A stretch of 64,000 nucleotides of DNA from Uranotaenia lowii. Its lineage: Eukaryota; Arthropoda; Insecta; Diptera; Culicidae. Of this stretch, positions 22,713-34,260 are shown in pieces (position 1 is the first letter of the stretch; every line of letters begins with the position of its first letter). The notes under the pieces are model-generated. The model was not told the origin of the DNA. It made no database searches and saw only the letters and a list, made by a program, of their open reading frames with translations. Made by a program: the position numbers and the translations under genes. The DNA lies in assembly GCF_029784155.1 (NCBI RefSeq), contig NC_073693.1, forward strand, positions 286,164,875-286,228,874, in the 5' to 3' direction.

Positions 22713-23153
22713 CTGCCGCTCATAGCAAGTCCGTCCCATTTGCATTTTCATCATTTTTCAGTTTATCACTGGAATCACTTTAATTTTATCTGTAGTTTCA
22801 AAAGAAAACTTTGTTTTCAGTACTTTGTTCTGATGAACATTGAAAAAAACCTCAAGTAATTTTGTCCCATTGAACAAATGATCGCAAGTCGGTCCCATAT
22901 GGCATAAATCATAGCATGTCAGTCCCACAGCCATAAGGGCCCAGCAAAAGATTTTCAACAGAATCAAAACAAAAAAATTATCATTATAAAGCGAAAATCT
23001 TTCATTGGCCGTTGCAGTGACAGATGCTGTTGATTATTTCGTATATAAACGCATTCAAGTGCTGATTTACCGTTGGACTTTTTACGATTTTTCAATGCCG
23101 TTTTTCTCATTTCAACAAAAACGCAAATGGGACGGACTTGCTATGAGCGGCAG
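22713..23153. mobile_element. 441-bp MITE inserted in element B (innermost)
   Basis: Perfect ends CTGCCGCTCATAGCAAGTCC... and the inverse ...GGACTTGCTATGAGCGGCAG, TIR at least 30 bp. AGCT is duplicated on both sides (22709-22712, 23154-23157). The empty site is preserved in the paralogous element A, which reads ATTACAGCTATTTTCTATGG at 23927-23946. Three imperfect internal copies of the TIR word (GCAAGTCGGTCCCATATGG near 22883, AGCATGTCAGTCCCA near 22912) are also present. Confidence 0.88.
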
Positions 23154-24349
23154 AGCTGTTCTCTATGGTTAAATAAGCATTTTCCTTAAGGTGCCCATTA
23201 TGCCCTCATCTCCCCTACGCACTGCAACATGATGTGCACATTGTTTCTCAATTTTTACCATCAAAAAATTTTTGATTTTTCACTTTTATCAATTTTAAAA
23301 CACGTTTTTACTCAAATTTGTTGACTAGGGGCATATAGAGCACCATATTATCGAGGCATAATGAGCATTTTCTGCAATAGAATCTAGCAGCGAATTAAAA
23401 TTGATTTATAGCGCCACACCTTGACTAGTTTTCATCCGACAATTTAGCCTATTGGTAAGGTGTCGGAGAGGTAATCAAAAGACTAGAGTTAGATTTCTGT
23501 TCGAGGTGATTTTTTTCCATTCACAATTCATGATCGATTTTTTTATTGTTACATTATACGGCTAGTAGCATCATCCTCCGAACAAAGCACTTAATGTATG
23601 AGCGTGCGTGAATTGTTTGTATTCTACAAACAGACCTAGATTATTTTGTTATTGCTTTGTTTGATGAATCTACGACTCACCTGACTTCATCGAATTGAAT
23701 TCGCTGCTAGATTCCCCGGAAAAAACGCACATCTTGCTCTGATTAATGGTGCTCATACTGCCTCAGGGGGGGTTCTCATTATGCCTCCACAGTGGCTGGT
23801 TTTCAGCTTTTGGCAAATTTTTTTAAAATGTATTTTTTAACGTTTTCATCTTATTTTTCACGTTTCAGCCCGTTAGGGAATAGGCTTTTCAAGTGTCTGA
23901 ACACGAAACAATAATGTAACCTCCATATTACAGCTATTTTCTATGGTTAAATAACCGTTTTCCTTAAGGTGGCCATTATGCCCCCATCTCCCCTATGTTT
24001 TCTTTAATTTATGATAAGTGATTTTGATAAGTGATGAATTAAAACATTTTTAATAATTTTATTAATTTCAAATTTCTTAAATTTTCATGATGCAAGAAAT
24101 GTTAATTTATTACAATTGGCATTCCTGACAAAGTCGTGTCCTGAATACACGATTTAACAAGTTACACGAATTTCTCGAATTAGAGCTTCCATTTTGTCCG
24201 CTAGAGAATACTGATGCTGTAGCCTTTTCATTGTAATGAGAAAACGTCAATGGTAAATATTGATTAAGTATATTTGGTAAAATTAGACAAAATATGCCAA
24301 AATGATATGAAAAGAAGATGTAAAATCGACCACAAAAAAAAATCAAAAC

Positions 24350-24800
24350 TATGAAAGCTATGAAAAAATTATATGAATCAAATGGAACATCTGACGAAGA
24401 TATGACAAAAATACTACGACTGAAAAAATGACAAAATTATGACAAAAATGGACAATAAAATGAAAAAAATCTGACAGAGCTATATCAAACCTTTTTTAAT
24501 TTTTTGTCATAATTTTGTTTTTTTTTGTTATAGTTTTGTTGCACTTTTATCATATTTTCGTCCAAGCTTTATCACATTTGTGATATTTTTGTCATAGTAT
24601 TGTCGGAGTTCTGTCAATTTATTGCAAAATGTTGTCACATTTGTCATTTTTTATTAGTTATTATAATTGTCATATTTTTATTACAATTTACATTTGTCAT
24701 ATTTTCCATAATGTTGTCAAAGTTTTTTTTTACGAATTTTGTTATAATTGTAATTTTGTTGTCATTATTTTGTCAATTTTATTTTTGATAATTATTCTCG
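24350..24800. repeat. Inverted simple-repeat region, (ATGACAAAAAT)n facing (ATTTTTGTCAT)n
   Basis: At 24350-24470 the plus strand is built from ATGACAAAA-like words; at 24490-24790 it is built from TTTTGTCAT-like words, their inverse. A similar one-sided array occurs at 18570-18760. The region could fold into a long imperfect hairpin. Confidence 0.6.
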
Positions 24801-25350
24801 AAAACTCATTCATACAACACAACTCTCCTGATGTGAGGCTGGCTGATTCGGAAAAAAATTTCTAATGCTTTTGACTAAACATCTTTCACGACACACTGAT
24901 TTATTACTAGAAACACAGCTAAAAATATTTTGAAATTCTACGTTCAACTTGCGGTCGTGAATGATAAACAGCCTCTTAAACAGTTTTTTTTTTAACAAAG
25001 ATTATAAACGTTTTCGTTCAATGGTTCAAACTTCGCTATCTTAGCTAGATTAAAGATTAATAAAGATGTTTTAGAAATACGAAGATTTTACTTTTGGGTC
25101 ATTCGCCATGATAAGCATTATAAGAAAAACCAAAAAATGCATTATCGTGAGGTGCATTTCTAGAAGTAATTTGCGTAGGGGTATGTCTTGTCAAAAATGG
25201 CCGTTGTTCGGAACAAAAAAAGAAGTTCATGGTCATATTCTTTGGCAGGTTGTCTTAAGGACCATGCCAAATCGCAAAATTGCTGAACGTTTTGGATTAT
25301 TTAAAAGTGTCCGACAAACGTTGCATGAAGGTGCCGTATTTCATACTTAC

Positions 25351-25580
25351 CCAATCGGTAGTGCGCGGGACACTTGCAGATCACCAGGTAGTGCGACTTT
25401 CCGGTTCGGGTGTTCTGCAGCGCCAGAATGGACCAATCCTTGGGCGCACGGCATTCCCGCAGTTCGTTGGTATTTTCGCAAGTTTTCGCCAGGGTAACGG
25501 CCTTCCGTTGGGCATTTCCGATCAACTTGATCGTGTGGTTGTCATCTTCGTTCAGACTCGCCGAACAGGGATCACGGTAT
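25351..25580 (-). CDS. Internal exon, secreted Cys-rich protein (scoloptoxin(11)-like family)
   Basis: Minus-strand exon of 230 nt between CTTCATTCCAG and GTAAGT, open throughout (one 5' base, 76 codons, one 3' base). It encodes five cysteines in motifs YRDPCSASL, KTCENTNELREC, DWSI and YLVICKCPAHY. With the last cysteine in exon 16421-16665, the order C..C-x8-C..WSI..CxC..C matches my recollection of the small arthropod scoloptoxin(11)-like proteins. That is a layout resemblance, not a search result. There is no hydrophobic start, so a signal-peptide exon must lie upstream; the candidate is 55506-55565, but phase 0 there and phase 2 here require a further exon that I did not find. Confidence 0.78.
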
Positions 25581-26439
25581 CTGGAATGAAGGAAAGTGGA
25601 AAGAAACTATTTTAACAACTTGATTCCTGGTATTGATGTTGAGGAGAAAAACTTGACGTATTAAAAATAGTAATTTACACAGCAGTGTTTAAGCTGAATG
25701 GGCGCATTCGGAAAAAAATGATAATGCTGTTGCTGCGTTTTTTCACTACATAATTCCCAACACGGATCAACGCGTGTTGCAATCATACTCGAAAAATGGT
25801 TGAAATGTAAATAATGTTGATCGGAGGAAGGAGCTCAATGTTGGTTGGTAATTTAAGCACCTGTAAAGAATTGTGTGCAACTCGCAACACCTGTTGCATT
25901 AATGAATGAGTAAAGTGTGGGTTGGAACATCCATCATTTCCTACGAAACATGTTCGAGCCAAATACCAACGAATTATTTGACACCTGAATGAAAAGCTTC
26001 GGAAGAATTTTTTTTCCTTTCAATTAGCATCTAGCGATTTTGATCAAGTAAAATTACTTTTTTATAGTAATTTTCATTGAAATAAATGAGCGTTGAGAAA
26101 ATATAAATTTCAATAAAATTTAGATGTTTTATTAATTTTGGGTCATTGTTCCTAATAACTGACATATTTTTAACCGATTCGTCAAAATTTTGTCCAAATT
26201 CATTTTGATTTATCTAACAAAGGATTTACTTTTTTGGAAACCACTTAAATAAGAGGGTGGGTACACTTTATTATCTCTCTTGTGTATTTGTACAATAAAT
26301 GTGGTTGTGAAATAATCCGGAATTAAATCCTTGTTTCACTGGAACTGTTATGAAAAAAATTAAAGTAAATATTAAAACCCATGAATGTTTAGTAAAAAAA
26401 ATGGTATTGTTTTATAAAAAAAATTAAAATATTTACTAT

Positions 26440-26870
26440 TGTTGATAGTTATTTATGCCACAAGTTGCAGTTTAGTGGGTTTTACACCACGAGTTGTAAA
26501 GTTATATCGTGGAGTGCTGAGAAAATCAAATTTTCCAACAAGTTACAGACAAACATTTTTGCAATGCTGGAAAATACCTTTGGGAAAATTAAGTTACGAT
26601 ACCTGCGAAAAATGGTTGTATCTAGTTTCCCTATTTTGAAAACTGTATCGAAAAGTACTTCTATTCGACGCTGTTTTTTCGGTAAAAAGGCAATTTTTTT
26701 CAAAACATAGCTTCGTAACGAAAATCAAATATTTTAGTGCGGAGTTGCAGAACTATTATTTATGCAATTCAGTGTTGAAAGAACGAACGTTTTGACACTG
26801 AAAACAGTATCGAAAAGTTTCACTTTTCAGCACTGAATTCAGTGTATATTCTACGACTTACTAGATCATA
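26440..26870. repeat. Dispersed repeat (copy 1), inverted relative to 44590-44860
   Basis: Shares GACACTGAAAACAGTATCGA and adjacent TTATTTATGC / GCATAAATAACTAT segments with 44590-44860. The family is non-coding as far as I can see. Confidence 0.45.
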
Positions 26871-27066
26871 AACTTTTAAGCGTTGACATGGTCACATGGT
26901 TGTTTTAGAAAACGGCTTTAGAGTGGTTTAGTAGGTATCCTAAAGATAGTTTATATAAATATTTTCTTAAAATACGCTTCAAAGCTATTTACACTTTCGT
27001 CATCCTTTAAAAAAACACTCCGTTTTTCTTACTAAACCATCAAAGAATTTAAAATGTTACTTGGGG

Positions 27067-27640
27067 CTGCCTTCAAAATCCGCGCTTCCTAAGCCATTCC
27101 GTCTCTTTCCACCGGAAGGCCAAGTAAAAAAAAACAATCAGCAGCAGCAGCTTTGAAAATCTACGCTTCCTAAGCCAATTCCGTCTTTTTTTCTACCTAA
27201 AGCCCAAATCAAAACAAACAAACAGCAGGAGCTGCGTTGGAAATCTGCGCTTCCCAAGCCATTTCGTAATTTTCCACCGGAAGGCCAGACCAAAACAAAC
27301 AATCAGCAGGAGCTGCCTTAAAAATCTGCGCTTCCTAAGTCATTCCGTATTTTTCCACCGGAAGGCCACACCAAAACGAAGAATCAGCAGCAGCCTTAAA
27401 ATCTGCGCTTCCTAAGTCACTCCGTCTTTTTCCACCGCAAGACCAAATCAAAACAAACAATCATAGCAGCCTTAGCAATCTGTGGTTTTGAATCTCTCCG
27501 TCTTATTTACCGGAAGAACAAACAATCAACAGGAGCAGCCTTAAAAATCTTCGCTTTTCCAATCTAACAATCAAAGTAGCAGCCTTAACAATTTGCGCAT
27601 TCTAGTCTCTCCGTCTTATTTACCGGATGAACGATCCATT
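27067..27640. repeat. Minisatellite, about 8 units of 45-84 bp
   Basis: Units start CWGCCTTAAAAATCTGCGCTT and contain CCTAAGYCATTCCGTCTTTT, TCCACCGGAAGGCCA and AACAATCAGCAGGAG. Starts fall near 27067, 27147, 27231, 27312, 27390, 27466, 27535 and 27579. The last three units are shortened and diverged. Confidence 0.9.
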
Positions 27641-29690
27641 TTCGAAACAATTTGGTGTATTTTTTGTTGTCGTTTTGTGATAAATTTTTGATATTTTTAA
27701 AATAAGTACATTTATCAAGAGTATGCCAGTCTAGGACAAATGGCTAGAAACCACATAAAATGGTATATTTGAAAGAAAAAAAAGAATAGCAATAGTGGGA
27801 GGGTCTAGGGGATAGTATGAAGGTAAAACTTATTTTTTCGGAAGTCGGATTTTTTTAGTAATGTTTTACAAATGTTTTTGAATTATGCTCCTTACCTCAG
27901 AAAGTATTTTAAACTTTTAGGTGCTACGAAAAAGCCACCCCTTCCAAAATATTCAAAAAAAATCACAATCCCCTTAATTAAATATGTTAGGCTAACGTGC
28001 CGCCTAAATTTAGGGAAGAAGACTGGGAAAAGAAATCAAAAAAGAAAAGTCCTTCTCGAGATCACTAGAAAACAATGCTTTTGATTATAATTGTTGTGAC
28101 ATTCTTTGCCGTGAACTAGTAAACAATTTCATTTACGGTTTTTGTGCGTCATATCAAGTGATAGAATAAATGAAACACTTTCTACATGAAAATAAACGCC
28201 TTATGTATTATTTTTAAAATTTTGTATTATTTTGGGGGTTTGGTGACTGATTTTTATCTATGATATTTTTGCCTTACAATATACGAAAACAAAAAAAAAT
28301 GTTTGTAACTATATGGTTACTTATTTTTAAGTACTTAAAAGTTTTCGTATTAAACTGTAACTTTAGAAAAATGGTCCTAAACCTAAAAGGTGAGCTAAAT
28401 TCGCTTTCATCGATGGTTGAAATATTTGAATTTCTTCAAGAGTCTGGTAGATGAAACTTAGTTGATTTTAGCATAAAATAAGCTTTTTTAGGAGAGTCTT
28501 TCATTTCTTAAAAAAAAATTTTCTAAACTCAAATCGAACAAGCCCAATCTTCCAAACTGTTTTTAAAATTCAAAGTTTTAAGGTTTGATGAAAATAAAAA
28601 AAATCAGAAAAAAGTAATGATGTAATTGATTCAAATTTGAACCAAATCAATGATTTTAGTATGCATTTTGGCTTTAAAAAAAACTGCAATACATTGCGGA
28701 ACAAATACGAAATATCTCGTTTTTTCGCTTGCCGCTAGTACCTATGCTAACATAATTCAAATGTTATGAACCTAATAACGAAACCTCATTCTACAAAATG
28801 TAACACAACCAGGCGCGGATCTAGAGATTGCTCTTAGGGGGGGGTGAGTTAGTAAATTTTCAAAAAAAATGGCCCAAATGTTTGGAGTGATTGGGATAAA
28901 TAAAAACTGTGACAGGAAATATGTTGATGATAAAGATGAAAAACATTCAGCAGCATGTAAAGTATGTTTAAGACAATTAAAAAAAAATATATTCAAAGAA
29001 TTGTGTACATCTGTTTGTGACTGGCTTAGTCTTAGACAAAAAGCAGACAAATGATTTTTTTCACTGATATGCAGTTGAATTTACGTTTATTTATCGCGCA
29101 TGAACACAACACAGTATTTTGTTCATTGGTTTCTGAACCATAAAATGTCAAATTTTGGTGTCTTGGTAATGTGTTAATAATGTTGAAAAATATAGAATTT
29201 TTTGCAGATTTTTTAGGTGGAGATTTTTCTTTAATATAAATATTTTTCATACAGAATCAATTCCATTATGAAAATCTTGTAGATGATTCTTTTTTCAATT
29301 GGGGTTTGAGGATAAATCAAAAAACTAAAATTCTACCTTCAGTTTGTGATTTTCAGCTGAATTGTGTTTACAAACTAATTTTGTATAAAAAATTGAAATC
29401 TGGAAATTGCAATTCACAAGCAATCTCAACACATTAAGGACCGTATAGAAATCTTTGACGAGAAACACCGATATTCGGCATTTAGTATATCAGAAACTCC
29501 TAAACTAAGTTTTACAAATTAAGCATCTTAAGTAACGGCAAACATTGGGTTTAATTTTGTTTAATAAAGTTTAAATTCGAGTTATACTTCGAAGTGTAGC
29601 ACACTGTTGGCAAGTGAAAAAACGTTATTTTTCGCTTGGTCCGCAATATTTCATGTTCATGATTTCTTTCATTGCTCAACCTATATAGAT
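27641..29690. other. AT-rich intronic DNA, nothing recognised
   Basis: Short open frames only, without coding composition. A poly-G run (GGGGGGGG) near 28838 is the only striking local feature. Confidence 0.5.
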
Positions 29691-29699
29691 TGTAAAATT

Positions 29700-30240
29700 C
29701 ATTTACAAGCTAAATTTTTTTTCTGTATTTGGAATCTGCACTCTGAATCTGAATTCTGAACCTGAGTTCAAAAATTGTGCTTTGAATTTGTATCCGAATT
29801 TCCATACGATTTCTGAAATGTACAAAAAATAAGATTTACGAATCTTTTTGCAGATTAGAATTTTATGAGCCAAGTGATAGAGCCGTTATTCATGAATCTA
29901 TTATTCAAATTCTTTAGTTCAGGTGTAATCTAAATTCACTTTGTACATTATTTATTTTTAAAATACATTGTGAATCAGAACTAAAATATGAATTTACAAA
30001 GATCTGAATGTTACTTTTAAATTTAGGATTGCCATTATGGAGCTTTAAATCTTTTAATTTGAACCAGGATTTCAAAGCAGCTTTTCATTTCTAATTTCTT
30101 ATGATTATTCGAACTGAAAATCAACAATCCTGAACTGGATACAGAATCCAAAATTCGAAAAACTTTACGATAAATACACTTTTGGTTATGGGAATTATGG
30201 AATTAGAAATGGGTTTGATTTAATTCGAAAATTTTAAAAA
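29700..30240. repeat. Decayed relic of the AAATCTG-type satellite
   Basis: Repeated GAATCTGAATTCTGAACCTG, ATTTCTGAAATG and AATTCGAA words resemble the decayed flanks at 254-1030 and 3880-4640. This suggests the same simple-sequence family once occupied this site too. Confidence 0.4.
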
Positions 30241-31489
30241 AGAGTAGCAGAATTTTTAACTTGGGTTGGGGTTTTGAGGTTTTGGCATTAGTTTTTAGTC
30301 TAGATTTTTACTGTTGATTAACCCTACTCTAATCTACTCTTCCTGTTTTGGATCCTCATAGGGGAGGGGGGGGGGGGTTTAACCCACAACCCCCCCCCCC
30401 GTTCCTACGGCCATGTTTCTACCTATACATTAGAAAGTGTGATGTAGTTTAAGTTCTATTTTCCATAAAAAAATGTTGTTTTGGCTGCCATAGGTCCACG
30501 GCACTTTATACAGCATAAGAAATATTAATGTGACTATTCGTTTTCTAGACTTTTCCAATATTTTGTACAGTTATTACAAAGACCTCTTGTGATGAGTCTT
30601 CTAAAACAACAACAGAGCAACAACGATATATCGATAAGGATGTAATGGTTACCTAAACAACGAAATGTTAACTTTAAATAGAAAATAATAATATAAAATT
30701 TTCATTTGTTTTTCTATAGTAAAAAATATTGCACGATTTTATAAAATTTGTAAAACTGTAATAGATTTGTTCATTCCTCTCGGTATCATTATATGATTAT
30801 ATGATATTATATTTGTCACAATCAAACAATATTTTTTTAAGAGAATTGGCTTGAAAACAGTTGGGTGATTAAAGTTATCCCGAAGTATTTATTCTCGTTT
30901 AAGGTTTAATATGGAGGGTTGAATATACTGACTGACTGAAGTCGATTATCATGATTTACAGTCTTTTTTATAAAAAGTGTTTTAAGACTTTAAAGTTTAA
31001 AAAATAACCAAACTCTTCAATGTATAAGAAAAACGAATGAAAAGGAGACCAAATTACAGTTTACGGAAGGTAACCAACAATTTTAAGATATTGATTACCA
31101 CTACTTTAGCTTACATTCGACACTATTAATAAGTGGTGCCAGCTACTTTAAAACAGCAATTAACATTCCCAACAAGTTCTATGTTCAATTCAGTATGAGG
31201 AATGCAGTTGCTTCTTTTGAAAAAATCGGAAATCAAATCAAACAATTCGGTCTTTAGAGCAAACGCACCAACACGGGAGTATACGCGGCTCGGTTTTGCT
31301 CATTTCAGCGGACCGATTTTGGTATACACACTCGTTCGCGCACCGGGCAGAAGCATTATTATTTTTAAATTGAGCATCGCACTGAGAAAACTTTTGCAGA
31401 AAATATTTAATTATATTTATACCTACTGATCGAGTAAATTTTTCGATAGTTTCGATAGTTTTTTCGCTTTAATTTCGTTTTCGTTATCT
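30241..31489. other. AT-rich stretch with facing G and C runs
   Basis: No gene. At 30361-30400 a G-run (about 14) and a C-run (10) are separated by about 18 bases (GGGGTTTAACCCACAACCCC), giving a potential hairpin. GC rises briefly at 31260-31350. Confidence 0.4.
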
Positions 31490-31990
31490 GCTATCCGTGA
31501 CGTGACGTCAAATTCGACATCCTGGTTGAACAGCAGCAACAGGGCCAAGCAGAACTTCTAGGCAGTAGCAGCCGGAATCATCCGAAAGTCAGCGGAACTT
31601 GCGCGAAATATGCCAGCTGCTGTAGATTTCCACCATTAAGCAGGAGGGTTTCCGCCGCTGGTCCCAAGATTTCGGCTTCAGTGAGTCGGAACCGTTTGCT
31701 CGGTGCAGCTTGAAGGAGAACTGTATGCGTCATTGCTCCAGTTCAAACCTATCTGCTAAAGATTCTGATCATTGACCCGACCACAGTTTCAGCGACTTGA
31801 CGACCGATAAGTGCAAAACATTACTTATACGGTCTCTGTCAGATTGAGATAAAGTTTGCAACGGCTAAATGCCAGATAGTGAATCTTCGCCACCGGCCCA
31901 GGTTAGGCCATTCGAATCGTATCCAATTTCTAGAAGAAGAACCATTTCAAGTTAAAGTAGATTTTAACATGTAATCAACAATAAAAATAA
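31490..31990. pseudogene. Decayed coding-like block, strand uncertain
   Basis: The plus strand has VKFDILVEQQQQGQAELL followed, after a shift, by RNLREICQLL and EGFRRWSQDFGFSESEPF, each broken by stops. The minus strand also shows open segments (LEIGYDSNGLTWAGGED). Glutamine-rich coiled sequence of this kind occurs in retrotransposon gag proteins, but no defining motif is visible and I do not assign it. Confidence 0.25.
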
Positions 31991-32159
31991 ACATTCATAT
32001 CAATTTTTTTTCATTATTCATACGATAATATACAATTTTTTTTTCTTGAAGTTTCAAATATAGATTTTTCATAAGTTGATGTAAGACCCTATATTTTTGT
32101 CAGTATTTCGAACACTTTTCTGGATAATTTCTTATTGAGTTTGACTTTGTTTTTTATAG

Positions 32160-33166
32160 CTTAAAAAGCCCGAATTTTCCCTCCGGAAAGCATTCCTGTC
32201 GGTGGTCGTTTTCATTATGGATATTGTGATCGGAAGACGCAGTACCGCAATTGTCTTGAAAAAAGATAATCGTTACTGAAGCGCGTGGTATGGTCATCTC
32301 ATTTTCCCTCTTCCTCTTCCGGGAGCACAGTCTTTTGAAGGGGAATTTCACGAGCCAGCTTCTTGACGACGTTGACCAATTCCAGTATATCGTTTACAAT
32401 TTTCTGTCCGGGAATCCATACCGGCTGATACTTTCGTCGATCGATATTCTGCTGTCACTGCTAGCCAATTCCTTGGTTTGGCCCAACTATGTTAACTAAT
32501 CGCAGTAGTTCAAATTAGTCGGAGTTAGTTTCTGAATGTTAGCTCCGATTCCGATCCGATCGTCGATTTCATTTTAACTCAAACCCAACTCAGCGCTCTT
32601 TGCGATGCTGATACTGATGGAACCGTTTCAGCTGCTGTTGTCAATTGAGAGCTTTTATTAAACCTGAAATTAAAATAAAATCAATATAGAACTTGCTAAA
32701 CCATAAACAAAATTCTCACCTGGTCACTGATGGTAGCTGTGTCGTCATCTTCTATTTCAATAGATTGCAAAAAAAGTTGAAAGTGACTGCGCGCTTCCGG
32801 CGGATGTCTTATTTGGAGGAGGTGCTGTTGCCGCTGGTGGTACTATCAGTTACGGCTAATGCCTGTGGTCGCAATCGTGGATGAGGAACCGAGCGAGTGA
32901 TGATGTTTTCTTCAGCCAGAATTAGGTCTACTGCTGCTGCTGAGTAGAAAAAAAAATTCGATAAATCAACAGTTTTTTCACTTACCTTCAAGCGGCGTTT
33001 TTGTTACTCGATGATGTTCAATTGCAAGTTCTGTACCGTTCAAAATTGTGCTAATTACGACGACCCACTCGACTTCAAAGAACAAACCCTGGGCCTTCTG
33101 CCACAGATTCCGAGGGCCTGAATTTTCACCTCTTTCGACCCAGCACAGAATACTCGCGAAATGGCT
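32160..33166 (-). pseudogene. Multi-exon minus-strand gene remnant, unidentified
   Basis: A frame open for 60 codons (33166 to 32986, containing LWQKAQGLFFEVEWVVVIST) ends at GTAAGT. After a 46-bp intron it continues in phase at 32939 (DLILAEENIITRSVPHPRL) to a stop at 32809. A second frame through 32850-32720 (HPPEARSHFQLFLQSIEIED) ends at a GTGAGA donor whose acceptor is TTTCAG|GTTT at 32664. Further downstream, RISIDESISRYGFPDRK and, after a one-base shift, IVNDILELVNVVKKLAREIP continue to an acidic end. The pieces cannot be read as one frame, there is no start codon in the first piece, and a TATATAG lies just before it at 33167-33173. Best explained as a decayed gene; product not recognised. 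Confidence 0.4.
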
Positions 33167-33169
33167 CTA

Positions 33170-34260
33170 TATAACCTTCGACACACATACGATCCCCCCG
33201 CGAACAAATAAAAAGAAGAGCCACATTGCTTAATTAATTTACAATTGTTTACTAAAATTATAAAATTTTAATGAATATCAACAAACTCTGCACGCTGAAC
33301 TACGTTTGTTTAACTCAGCCTTAAATAGTAGATTTTTTTCAGTGCATGTTTGCTCTCGCCCCTTTCTAGTGAGCAAATTTGGTGATTTTGTCGGTCCCGA
33401 CGGCAACGGCCCTATTTTTCTCACCCTCATACTAACCCCCGGTGCTGTATGAAAGTGATTAAACGCGTGAGCATTTTCACTATACTCGCGATTGCTGCGG
33501 ATGCCCTTAGTGTGCAGAATTTTGTTCCACAATTCATTGCTCTTTCAATGAATAAAATTGTTGCTATTGATTGGTTTGACCCAGTTTGATCTTCAATTGC
33601 ACAATGCTCGCTCATATGTATATACTTACATATGTGGGGATGCTGCCCATTAGTTATCTGTTCCAGATGATCCCGATCATCATCAAACTCACGAAACATA
33701 TGTCTACACACAAGAAAGAGTTTGCGGGAACAGTGTATAATTTATGCGCAATCCGACAAACACCCAGGGAACACACCATGGCTACACATTACAATCATCT
33801 GGTACTCAGAGTCTCACAGTCAATTCGCAGGAGTTTTTCCGCATGTTACGATCAGACCATCGGGTTCCACTTATAATGTCGGAGATGATATGCTAATAAA
33901 GTGGCCACCACGTAACGAACTCCCGGTGCTTTGTGTGGTAATGATAAAGACGGTTAACAGCCTTGGCAACAGCCACGGAAATCGAGGCGGAAAAACCTCG
34001 GATGGATGGTTAAATAATGTTGATTCAGGTCGTTTTTTCTTTCGAGCTGGAAGCTCCGGCGATTTCGGGGGCGGGGATGAGCCCTAAGAATTTCTGGAAT
34101 CAGGCCGGCCGCGTCGCCGGAGAAAATGCGCAAGCACCGTACCAGAGAATTTTATTCAAGCAACATGACTTTGCATGTTGGCACAGCACAGCATCTGAGT
34201 TTTTTCGCTTCTTCATCTCGTGTGCTGAAGTGTGCCTATGGAGGCCATGAATCTACTCCA
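33170..34260. other. Non-coding or unresolved, moderately GC-rich
   Basis: Several short overlapping open frames on both strands, none with splice context or recognisable motifs. Confidence 0.4.

Larger units (their letters stand above)
21543..23215. mobile_element. Inner element B, complete copy of the same family inserted in A
   Basis: 1673 bp including its own 445-bp insertion, so about 1.23 kb originally. Termini GGGGAGATGAGGGCATAACG and GCCCATTATGCCCTCATCTCCCC, TA duplicated at 21541-21542 and 23216-23217. It contains a pair of long inverted arms (about 21910-22112 and 22355-22560) that each carry a tRNA-like module. A has lost the second arm by deletion. Confidence 0.85.
21275..23993. 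mobile_element. Outer element A of a three-level nested transposon
   Basis: Begins GGGGAGATGAGGGCATAACG and ends with the near-inverse CCATTATGCCCCCATCTCCCC, flanked by TA (21273-21274, 23994-23995). It is interrupted at a TA by element B. Removing B and one TA rejoins ATAATGTA with CGCACTGCAACATG, which matches the uninterrupted sequence ATGTATTCACTGCAACATG inside B at 21815-21835. Without the insert A is about 1.04 kb. No protein is encoded; TA target and TIRs suggest a Tc1/mariner-type non-autonomous element. Confidence 0.82.
16666..25350 (-). other. 8.7-kb intron of the Cys-rich protein gene
   Basis: Bounded by GTAAGT (minus strand, 25345-25350) and TTTTCACAG (16666-16676). It is filled with the transposons and repeats listed separately; I see no other coding exon in it. 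Confidence 0.65.

Noticed and set aside
31490..31990. Named retrotransposon or viral relic
   Set aside because: Q-rich segment only; no zinc knuckle, protease or reverse-transcriptase motif in reach.
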